Below, piece by piece: positions 9,157-16,232 of a DNA stretch of 16,232 nucleotides. Origin of the DNA: Cyclostephanos tholiformis (Eukaryota; Bacillariophyta; Thalassiosirophyceae; Thalassiosirales; Thalassiosiraceae). The notes below the pieces were generated by a model, which ran no database searches, was not told where the DNA came from, and saw only the letters and a program-made list of their open reading frames with translations. Each line of letters opens with the position of its first letter. Positions within the stretch are counted from its first letter, which is position 1. The stretch covers positions 1-16,232 of the forward strand of contig JALLPB010000408.1 of NCBI GenBank assembly GCA_036939975.1. The letters run 5' to 3'. A program made the translations under genes and the position numbers.

Positions 9157-10995
9157 TTAACTCTCGAGACTCTCCTCTGCTTTTGCCAGCACCTCATCCA
9201 GGGCCTGCGCTGCTCCCATTACCAAAGCCTCAAAGATATTCCCAGCCGTGGATGATATCCCTTTCGCTTGCAATTCGCGATCATATCTCCGTCGCGACAT
9301 CGGGTCGCCCAATATCTTCCACGCCTGAGCAATTTCTGTGAATCTTTTCTCGGTCTTCTCATCCTTGGCGAGGCCACTTTGTAGGAGGGCGTCGGGGTGA
9401 GTCTCCTTCGCGAGAGAAAGGTAAGACCGTTTAAGCTCATCGCGCGATGCACCGGGCGAGCAAAGAAGGACGTCGTAGAGTGTCCTTGTCTTGAGGGAGG
9501 TTCGCTTGCGTCCCCACCAAAATGCGAGTATTCCACCGACGCCGTCGCCCGACCGCTCAACCTTGGGAGGGACCGGTCGCTTCGGATCCGTTTCTATGGA
9601 CATAGAGTTTCTCTCGGCTTTCAATCGTTCGATGTCTAGGAGCTCATTATTAAGACGTTCTCGTTCCAACTCTTGCTCCATTGCAATTCGTTCTTGGTCC
9701 AGGCGTTCCACCGTCAAATGATCTCGGCTTTCTTGAATTGCAAATTTAGACGCAGCACCCGCAAGTTGTTTGTCCTCTTCGACGAGTTTCGCCGCATCCT
9801 CCTTCGTCTTTTGTTCGGCAGTCATTGTACGATCCTGGTCTATCCTCTCCAGCTCGGCCGTTTTCGCCGCCTCGTAAATATTCTTCACCGTACCCCCATC
9901 ACCTTCGGATGCCCTAGATCCACCATTGGCCTCCCGTTCGGCGGCCTTCCTCGCTCTCTCCTTCTTCTTCGCCTCCTCCCAGGCTAGTGCCTCGGCCATT
10001 TCGTCCACCCCGATGTACCCGATGGCCCTCTCCATGGATATGTTTCCGTATCCGGGATCCAACACGGACGGTCCGGATGCATCCATCACGATCCTCGGGA
10101 AATTCTGGACCGGAGGATCCCACGACGTTTCGCTCGTTTCCTCGTTGAAGTAAAAGACGAGACCGGATTTCACATCAAAGTACGCCGACCAATCCCCCTG
10201 CCGAACTATGGGAAGAGTGTTGACGTCGTTGCCGTTGTCGTCGACCGTCATCGTGGGAAGTGCGGGGGACGGATTCGCAATGGACGGCGGCGCGAGGGGT
10301 TGATCGGGATCGATTTTTCCTTCCCCGGAGGAAACGAACGCGTCGACGACTCCATTCGTTTGTGCCGCATCCATTTCGAACCCGGTAGTGGACCACGATG
10401 ACCCTCCCCCCACGTCGCCGCTCGAGTTCGAGTACGATACGACCGCCAAATCTCCACTCTTCCAATTGAGGAAGTCATTATTCGTTCTCGATGCACCCGC
10501 GTCGAGTTCAGGAGCGAATTCCGGCGACTCCATCGTCCCATCGTTCGAATGATTCGCGTCGGATACGACCGCGGCGTTTTCATCACTCCCTTGCGGCATA
10601 TTCCCCCCGTCGGAATCCCCGTGCCACTCCAAATACCGTCTGTTCCTTTCCTCGAGCGCGATCCGCCTCGATGCGCTCAATTTGAATGGGGGGAAACCCT
10701 CCGGACGTTCCCAGCTGCTCTCCCTCGTCCAAGTGTCGTGATAATAAATGAGTCCGCGCTTATCGTCGATAAGCGCCTGATACCGACCCCACTCGGATAC
10801 GATGTACTTGTTCCTAGTCTCGGCATTCCCCCCCCCCGCGACGATATTATTCGTCCGACCGATCATATTCGTCCTCGCTCCACCACTAATCCTCGACCCG
10901 TCGTCTACTACGGACGTGTCGCTGAAGGAACCGACGAATATGCTCGCGGACTCGTTCAGCCTATCCTCGAGGTAATTCCTCAATCGCGTCCTCAT
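9157..10995 (-). CDS. protein with two WW domains and a C-terminal J domain
   Basis: The frame encodes 612 residues without an intron. WW domain 1 is at about 69-97 (WGRYQALIDD, IYYHDTW, SSWERP), and WW domain 2 at about 269-295 (WSAYFDVKSG, FYFNEET, TSWDPP). WW domains bind proline-rich ligands. Residues about 335-465 are a charged coiled coil rich in Glu, Arg and Ala. A J domain at about 505-573 contains the essential HPD motif (533-535) and the usual helix IV (AWKILGDPMSRRRYD), so it should stimulate an Hsp70 ATPase. The combination suggests a co-chaperone docked on proline-rich partners; that is inference. The frame stays open upstream of ATG 10995 to a possible splice acceptor (TATTATAG) ending at 11064, giving GEPPSGTDFSDV before the annotated start. 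The true N terminus may therefore lie in an upstream exon cut off by the junction near 11258. Confidence 0.85.
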   Translation of the reverse strand: MRTRLRNYLEDRLNESASIFVGSFSDTSVVDDGSRISGGARTNMIGRTNNIVAGGGNAETRNKYIVSEWGRYQALIDDKRGLIYYHDTWTRESSWERPEGFPPFKLSASRRIALEERNRRYLEWHGDSDGGNMPQGSDENAAVVSDANHSNDGTMESPEFAPELDAGASRTNNDFLNWKSGDLAVVSYSNSSGDVGGGSSWSTTGFEMDAAQTNGVVDAFVSSGEGKIDPDQPLAPPSIANPSPALPTMTVDDNGNDVNTLPIVRQGDWSAYFDVKSGLVFYFNEETSETSWDPPVQNFPRIVMDASGPSVLDPGYGNISMERAIGYIGVDEMAEALAWEEAKKKERARKAAEREANGGSRASEGDGGTVKNIYEAAKTAELERIDQDRTMTAEQKTKEDAAKLVEEDKQLAGAASKFAIQESRDHLTVERLDQERIAMEQELERERLNNELLDIERLKAERNSMSIETDPKRPVPPKVERSGDGVGGILAFWWGRKRTSLKTRTLYDVLLCSPGASRDELKRSYLSLAKETHPDALLQSGLAKDEKTEKRFTEIAQAWKILGDPMSRRRYDRELQAKGISSTAGNIFEALVMGAAQALDEVLAKAEESLES

Positions 10996-11257
10996 TTCCC
11001 TCCTCTTCGTCGTGCCGATATTCGTCCGTACGTCCGAAAAGTCGGTTCCCGATGGAGGTTCCCCTATAATACATGTGGTGTGTGAATTTGTCGCAATATC
11101 GTACGCGTCCGGGCGAAGGCGACAATTTATTAATATATATATACATATATCATTATCATTTCACGAAGAAAAGAAAAAGACGAAAAAACGATGAATGCCT
11201 CAACCCCACCCCCCCAGCCGTGCACAACCCTAACTATCGGGGCATCGCGTGCAACCC

Positions 11258-11288
11258 NACCCCCCGGCCCCCCCCCCCCCCCCCCCCC
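11258..11288. repeat. ambiguous base and poly-C tract, probable misassembly junction
   Basis: An N at 11258 is followed by C-rich sequence and a run of 21 C residues at 11268-11288. To its left lies the upstream region of the minus-strand WW/J gene. To its right begins a Tat translocase gene that lacks its start. It mirrors the C tract at 558-582. Confidence 0.6.
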
Positions 11289-12678
11289 TCCTCCTCCTCC
11301 CCCCGCCACCGCCCGCGCTCCCGTGCGACGACGACGTCGTTGAACCTGCTCGGGACCGATTCCGGCATACTCGGCGTGGGCGCGCCCGAAATCGCCGTTA
11401 CCCTACTCGTCGGGTACTTCGTCCTCGGTCCGTCGGACCTGTACAAGCTCGTCAAGGAGATCGGCAAATTCATACAGAACGTGCGCACGTTGGGGACCGA
11501 GGCGGCCAAGTCGTTCGAGGGGACCATGGAGGATCAGTTGGAATTGACGGAGTTGCGCAGGGCACAGAGAGAGCTGAATGCCGCGTTCGGGTTCAGGAGG
11601 AGCATCAATACCGACGAGTACGGCGCGGCATTCGACAGGGGGGGGAGGACGGCGACTGCGACTGCCGTGGCGGGGGGGGCAGGGGGACCCCTCGAAGCGG
11701 GGAGGGATGAGGAAGAGGAGGAGGACGAGGGGACGACGGCGACATCGACCAGGAAGAGGAGGCTCGTGCGACGAAGGAAGAAGAAGACACCCGCCGTGGA
11801 GGGGGAGGATGCGGCGGGGGGGGAGATGGGAATGGAGAGGGTGGACGACGACGCGGCGTTTTCGTCCTCGTCTCGATTCGCGTCGACGTATCCCGACCTT
11901 GACGAGGTCGACGTTCCCCCCGACGCGGATTTCCTCCTTCGCGCCGAGAGAACGAAGAGACTGACGTCCTCCACCACCGCCGCCGCCACCGAAGGCGTAC
12001 GTCGAGGAGGCGAGGACGATGACGTCGTGGATTGGTTCAAGGCGTCGGAGGGGGACGTCGCATCCGCGATACTCGACGGTGACGGAAGCGCAAACTCCAA
12101 CGTCGTCGATTATGCCGCGATGAATCGCTTCCGATCGCAATTATCGGTCGAGGAATGGAATTCGAAGGTGATGTCGAAGGAGGACGAGCTCTCGCCTCGT
12201 GAGTACATACTCGTTTTATTTTTTTTCGTCGTGTGTATTGTATTATCTTCGATCGGCTTTTTTTTACATTCCCGTCTCTCTCCCCCAACCCTCCCCCCAT
12301 CTTCCTCTTTCTAACGTCGTACGACATCCCACGGTCCCCTCCTTCCCCTCACACACACACACACAAACCTCTCACGGGTATAAAATATACAATTTAGTGT
12401 CCATGGTCATGAAGCGACTCGCCATACTCGAGGAAGAGAAGAACGCCGCCGATCGACTCATCGAGGAAGAATATCGTAGGAGGATGGACAACGAGGACAA
12501 ATATTACCTAGAGAAGCGCAAGGCGTTGGAAGATGCGATAATGGAGATACAGGAGAGCGTATACGGCGGCGGCGGCGGCGGCGACGTGGCGGCTGCTGCT
12601 GCCGCAACGGGGGGGGACGATGGTGACAGGGACAAAAAAGAGCTTGAGGAGAATGGGGTAACCAAGTCCGCGGCATGA
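11289..12678 (+). CDS. tatB: Tat translocase TatB/Hcf106-like subunit, 5'-truncated
   Basis: TatA/B proteins are thylakoid membrane components of the twin-arginine translocase. Exons 11289-12198 and 12398-12678 join in frame through a 199-nt intron (GTGAGT...TTTAG) that contains a CA repeat. The recognisable domain begins at about 11340: LLGTDSGILGVGAPEI starts the single membrane helix, followed by YFVLGPSDLYKLVKEIG with the Gly-Pro hinge (11427-11432) and amphipathic helix typical of TatA/B. The extended helix (FEGTMEDQLELTEL, then LRRAQRELNAAFGF) and long C terminus favour TatB over TatA. The middle is acidic and basic low complexity, and exon 2 is a coiled coil (MKRLAILEEEKNAADRLIEE). No start codon or plastid presequence is present in front of the domain; a C tract stands there instead. 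The presequence fragment at 321-557 would fit. Confidence 0.8.
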
Positions 12679-12941
12679 CCGCCGTCATCCAAGAATATCC
12701 AACCGAAGGAGGGATAAAATGGTATTGTATGCAAGACTGGATTGCGGTTGTGTCGTTGGTTTGCTTTGAGATGGCCTAATCTAGTAGTAATTATGTTGCT
12801 ATTGTCATTATTCGATCGTATTTTTACCATTTTTCGATCCCATTTCTCAACACGGGAGAGTACAAGAGATGAACTATGAATATATAACGCTGGTATTTGC
12901 ATTCATGCCGAAACGAAAAAATCACATTCTGCCCATGTCAG
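12679..12941. other. intergenic region; right part duplicates the PCS 3' flank
   Basis: No gene is visible. From about 12813 the sequence resembles the flank downstream of the phytochelatin synthase stop codon (shared TTCGATCGTA near 12813 and 13776, and GCATTCATG just before each coding tail). The duplication therefore includes 3' flanking sequence. Confidence 0.45.
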
Positions 12942-13080
12942 TCATGCATCCGCATCACATGCCTCGATAGCAAGAGAAATCAATGCGGCCTCCGCCAATC
13001 GCTTCTTCCTAGCAATGGAATCATCGTCATCTTCATTTGAATTCTTGTTGAAAATATCGAGGCTTACATAGAGGGGGAGC
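12942..13080 (-). pseudogene. phytochelatin synthase tail, partial duplicate
   Basis: The minus-strand frame ends in ASLPLYVSLDIFNKNSN, a run of Asp, then LAEAALISLAIEACDADA and a TGA stop. It aligns without gaps to the last 46 residues of the phytochelatin synthase encoded at 13907-15908 (ASLPLDLRLDVVNENSN ... LAEAALISLAIETCDAEA). Upstream, similarity fades within a few residues (SPECQGLYKT against SPGEALYVIYL) and no catalytic domain follows. I call it the remnant of a tandem duplicate. The frame is intact for about 60 codons, so an expressed short product is not excluded. Confidence 0.75.
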
Positions 13081-13104
13081 GAGGCAGTTTTGTATAGACC
13101 TTGA

Positions 13105-13144
13105 CATTCAGGTGAAACAGTTCTCATTCAGGTGATGCAGTTCT
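13105..13144. repeat. 20-bp direct tandem repeat, two copies
   Basis: CATTCAGGTGAAACAGTTCT (13105-13124) is followed immediately by CATTCAGGTGATGCAGTTCT (13125-13144), differing at two positions. It lies just beyond the point where the duplicated phytochelatin synthase tail loses similarity, so it may mark a rearrangement boundary. Confidence 0.6.
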
Positions 13145-13264
13145 CTCACTCAAGGCACAATTATGCAGGCGTTCTATTGGCGTCTGTAACGCCAGTGATG
13201 GTGCTCACTTGACGATCTACTTTCCTTTCTGGAAACTGTGTTCGGTGTTGGAGATCGGTTTAAC

Positions 13265-13738
13265 AAGGTTCAGGTGGGGCTGCCAGGTGTAGAATTTTTT
13301 TACAATTGAGAGAAGTTGAGATATTTGATGGAAACGGTGTCAGTGTGGCATTTAACAAGGTTGCAACTCAGCAGTCGAGCACTCACATGGATCCCCATAC
13401 CACAGCCATGTGGATGGTGAAAATGTGTTAGGACATGCTTACTCGAACGGCTATTACCACCCATGATCAAGGCAAGTAACACTTATCCTGCAATATACTC
13501 AAGCACATCTCGTTCATTAATCTGAGCTTTTCTTGTTTGTTTGTGTAGGCGCCTGGTGGGAAGTAGATTTGGGAAGGCCCGTGGGCATGAAGAGGGTGAA
13601 AATTTATAATCGGATTGATGGTGATGCAGATCATGCACATCGGTGGTATCTGACCGTAGATTGAATTGGGATAGAGACCTGTCAAATTATGTTGGAGTAC
13701 TCAATCCAAGTAATGGTCAAGCTAGGATTGTCGGTTAG
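13265..13738 (+). pseudogene. F5/8 type C (discoidin/fucolectin-like) domain, broken
   Basis: Pieces of one domain occur in order on the plus strand: VQVGLPGVEFF, then LQLREVEIFDGNGVSVAFNK and VATQQSSTH, then VDGENVLGHAYSNG, then THDQ, then GAWWEVDLGRPVGMKRVKIY and NRIDGD, then LSNYVGVLNPSNGQ. This is the consensus order of F5/8 type C carbohydrate-binding domains (LPG, VALNKPATQSST, AVDGN, WWEVDLG, IYNR, RLSN). The frame changes at a T7 run near 13295-13301, near 13409 and near 13451. Stops interrupt it (TAG in one frame near 13428, TGA at 13662). An apparent GC-AG intron (13472-13548, donor AAG|GCAAGT, acceptor GTGTAG) joins THDQ to GAWWEV in frame. The fragment is probably a decayed gene, though sequencing errors could contribute. 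It lies between the duplicated and the full phytochelatin synthase tails. Confidence 0.7.
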
Positions 13739-13906
13739 CTATCTTGGTAAATTAGGTATTCTGGGTGACTGTTTTTCGATCGTACGTTTATCGTATTCTT
13801 ATTTTGTTCCGCAACAAGAGATAGAATCCTGCTTTACTGAGGATTGAAATAGAAATATGAAACGCCGTCTATTGCATTCATGATCAAAACCAAAAAAAAT
13901 CATTCC

Positions 13907-15068
13907 TTATGCCTCCGCATCGCATGTCTCGATCGCGAGGGAAATTAATGCGGCCTCTGCCAATAGCTGCTTCTTGGCCGTGGAAATATCGTCATCGTCA
14001 TTTGAATTCTCGTTGACAACGTCGAGTCGTAGATCGAGGGGGAGAGAAGCTAAGTATATGACATACAGGGCCTCTCCGGGACTGATGTCGAGTGCGCGAA
14101 CTATGTGCGAGTTCATCTTGCAGCAATCACCCACGGATTCCCTCGACGCGAGGAGCATGTCGGGGGGGATGACGTCGGATGAATTATCCTTATCCGTCTC
14201 GATCAAATTCCGCAGGAGGCGCCGAACGGACATCACCAACTCGACATCCGCCGGATCGACGGGTATTAGTTGTGGTTCCACCAGCTCCCACACGAAGTTA
14301 ATTTGGGTGTGATTTTTGGTCCAAAACGAGACGACGGACTGTAGGTCCACGCCCTTACTACTCTTGTCGTCGTTATTGCACAAAAAAGTCTTGTACTCTC
14401 GTCTCAAATAATCCTTGGCCTTTTTACTGCCGAAGAGGACGGATATCGGCAAGGGCGACGATGATCGAGCGTTGTTGCAATTATCGGCGGGAATATCGCT
14501 CGATCGATCATAGCTTAGGACAGCGTATCCGCGACTCTTGCCAGTATCCGGATCGAACGGCTGGAGGGCATCGAACATCAATTGCAGGGGCATCCAATGC
14601 GGTCCATACTTGAATCGCGCCGTATCCAATATCAGGACGTGATCCGATGCCTCGTCGTACGCACCGACGGGGGAGAAGTGTCCGGTTCCGGTCTGCCCCA
14701 CGACGCTGCGCGTGTACGAAACGACGAGGAATGACTCGGATCGCCGCCGCCGCCGAGATGCCACCGGCTCCGTGCATGTTCGCTTCACGATCCGTCGAAA
14801 GTCCTCCACGGTCGAGTTCGATCCGTATACGGCGTTTACGGCCAATCCCTGGCATTTCGCGAGGCAGGCGAATGTGCCGAACGTGATCCCCGTCTTCTTC
14901 ACCTAGAGAGAAAGAGAGATGATAATATACCGTATGTTATAATTAGACGGTTTTTTTCTTTTCTTCGTTTGGTCGGATGGGAACGCGCCGCGGCGTACAA
15001 AATCTCTCACCTGCTCGAGGTCGACGCAGCAGTTGAGCATGCTCTCCTCGTACCTGAAACCCCAAAGG

Positions 15069-15102
<34 letters not shown>

Positions 15103-15908
15103 GGGGACCCCTCGAAGCGGGGAGGGATGAGGAAAAGGAGGAGGAGGAGGGGACGACGGCGACATCGACCAGGAAGAGGAGGCTCGTGCGACGANGGGGG
15201 GGGGGGGAGGGAAAGGGAGAAGAAAAGGAAAATGACGATTAAAAAGAAAAGAAAAGGTCAGTACGCCCCAGCACTTCCGTCGTGAATATGTCGAGCGATT
15301 ATAACGGAAATAACGCGATCTATCGTACCATCTCCACGGTCCCTTCCACGAGCGACGTGGGTCGACCGCGAGGGCTATATTATCACATCACGACGTGCAG
15401 TTTTCGGCGTTGTATTTTCGTTTTTGTTTTTTTTTGTTTCGTTCGCGCGTGTTAAAATGATGAGTAATGCTCTGGGAAAAAATAACGATATCGGGCCGTT
15501 CCCAGCCTTTTTTTCGTTTTACTCTCTAGGCGGGATCGATCGCACCCTCATCTCAAGTTATATAATATATGATATATATTATAACTCACCGTTGAGAATA
15601 ATGACCAACGTCGTCAATCCGCAATACGACGGTTCCGGCTGGGTTTGTAATTGTTCTATCAATGGAAAGAGCGCGTACGTGCCGCCGGTGGAAAATGCCG
15701 ATGCGAATATATCGCGTCCCTCGGGAGATGAGAACGATATGGACGTGGATGGCAATCGTCGACGGTAGAAAGTTTTGGAGAAGTTCGAAGATGACGACGA
15801 CGACGACGACGACGACGAGGAGGATGACGACGACGATGGAAGGTTCAACGACGTGTCTTCGGGCGGAAACGACGGACGTCGCAATCGTTGTTGTTCGCGG
15901 TCATCCAT
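13907..15908 (-). CDS. PCS: phytochelatin synthase (glutathione gamma-glutamylcysteinyltransferase)
   Basis: This enzyme makes metal-binding phytochelatins from glutathione, normally when activated by cadmium, zinc or similar ions. Four exons, 15908-15590, 15374-15329, 15053-15011 and 14902-13907, join in frame to 467 residues; all three introns have GT-AG borders (215, 275 and 108 nt). The catalytic domain starts with FYRRRLPS (47). The triad is Cys96 (EPSYCGLTTL), His211 (TGTGHFSPVG) and Asp229 (LILDTARFKY). Exon 2 encodes DPRRSWKGPWRW and exon 3 ESMLNCCVDLE, both family hallmarks. Oddities are an N-terminal extension with 17 consecutive Ser (25-41) encoded by a trinucleotide repeat, an insert with five Arg (186-190) between Cys and His, and a C-terminal domain without the cysteine clusters of plant enzymes. 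The first ATG 15908 is used; the extension before residue 47 is not a clear targeting signal. Intron 2 contains foreign TatB sequence and G tracts. Confidence 0.9.
15071..15206. repeat. copy of TatB exon sequence flanked by G tracts and an N
   Basis: Positions 15092-15194 match 11672-11774, inside TatB exon 1, at a constant offset of 3420 with only two differences (15135 and 15146). The copy is bounded on the left by a G run (15072-15099) and on the right by an N at 15195 plus another G run. It sits inside phytochelatin synthase intron 2, on the opposite strand. This looks like an assembly or gap-filling artefact rather than a gene. Confidence 0.8.
15791..15838. repeat. GAC/GTC trinucleotide repeat encoding poly-Ser
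   Basis: GAC repeats on the plus strand, with GAG, GAT and ATG variants, are read on the minus strand as most of the 17-serine run near the phytochelatin synthase N terminus. Such repeats vary in length readily. Confidence 0.7.
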
Positions 15909-16064
15909 AATCGCCCCGTATTGGTAGTGGGAGGGGGGGGGCAGTCGGCCACCACCGCCGCGAAAGAGCCGAATGCTGGGAAGGATGAAAACGAGCCGCG
16001 CGCGACGATGGGGGGAAGGACGCGGATGAATACGCGAAGGAAAAGGTGGAGCATGCGTGGTACC

Positions 16065-16127
<63 letters not shown>

Positions 16128-16232
16128 AAGGAGAAAGAGCTCGAACTGCTAAGGTATACGAATATTATTATCTGCCACTATCTCTTGATGGCCGGATCGG
16201 ACGAGGTCATGATATTATGATCGCTCGCAAAA
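15909..16232. other. upstream region of phytochelatin synthase, no clear gene
   Basis: This flank should include the phytochelatin synthase promoter. It is G-rich near 15930-15941 and holds a TC microsatellite at 16069-16127. Plus- and minus-strand frames across it are low-complexity (Ser-Leu runs from the TC repeat) and have no recognisable domain. A short charged plus-strand frame near 16018-16062 (DADEYAKEKVEHAWYH) could be part of an exon but has no start and no family match. Confidence 0.4.
16069..16127. repeat. TC dinucleotide microsatellite
   Basis: About 59 bases of TC repeat with one interruption (TTT at 16111-16113). It lies about 160 bp upstream of the phytochelatin synthase start codon. 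Confidence 0.9.

Noticed and set aside
11226..11234. AACCCTAA telomere-like sequence near the N
   Set aside because: Only one unit is present, without tandem repetition.
11534..12140. Long minus-strand frames opposite TatB exon 1
   Set aside because: Ser/Pro/Arg-rich shadows of the GC-rich coding strand; the plus strand carries the recognisable Tat domain and a good splice junction.
15845..16220. Plus and minus ORFs covering the upstream side of phytochelatin synthase
   Set aside because: They consist largely of Ser-Leu and other low-complexity sequence generated by repeats, or are antisense to phytochelatin synthase exon 1.

Overview
The window is nuclear DNA from a photosynthetic stramenopile, most likely a diatom. 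The evidence is short GT-AG introns (80 to about 200 nt), an N-terminal plastid presequence with an ASAFAP-like cleavage motif on the rubredoxin gene, coding sequence full of CGT/GAC trinucleotide runs, and gene content of XPD helicase, DUF3754, plastid rubredoxin, Tat translocase and phytochelatin synthase. I saw no RNA gene, CRISPR array or intact transposon. Family assignments are from recognised motifs; no database search was run.

Layout, left to right. 1-557: upstream sequence plus what looks like a plastid-targeting presequence (+). 558-582: a pure C tract. 583-1373: the N-terminal part of the XPD/ERCC2 helicase (-), cut off at that C tract. 1710-4263: a three-exon DUF3754/TMEM143-like membrane protein (+), divergent from XPD. 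4264-5393: AT-richer DNA with one doubtful small ORF (-). 5394-6913: a two-exon coiled-coil protein (+). 7145-7798: a plastid rubredoxin with a C-terminal membrane anchor (-). 7982-8755: an unrecognised nuclear-looking protein (+), whose last 17 codons are repeated 226 bp downstream. 9157-10995: a protein with two WW domains and a C-terminal J domain (-). 11258-11288: an ambiguous base and a second C tract. 11289-12678: a TatB/Hcf106-like Tat translocase subunit lacking its N terminus (+). 12813-13080: a decayed copy of the phytochelatin synthase tail (-). 13265-13738: a broken F5/8 type C (discoidin/fucolectin-like) domain (+). 13907-15908: a complete four-exon phytochelatin synthase (-), whose second intron contains G tracts, an N and a near-perfect copy of about 100 bp of the TatB exon.

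The genes do not form one pathway. Rubredoxin and TatB are plastid functions (photosystem assembly and thylakoid protein import), XPD is TFIIH transcription and repair, and phytochelatin synthase is metal detoxification.

The most important structural message is that three long G/C homopolymers, two of them beside an N, coincide with broken genes or misplaced sequence. I infer assembly errors there. The presequence at 321-557 may be the missing start of the TatB gene, which would make 583-11257 a misplaced block. The most interesting biology is the reconstructed phytochelatin synthase with its duplicated tail, the two-WW plus J-domain protein, the duplicated terminal coding segment at 8931-8981, and the decayed lectin-like domain with an apparent GC-AG intron.
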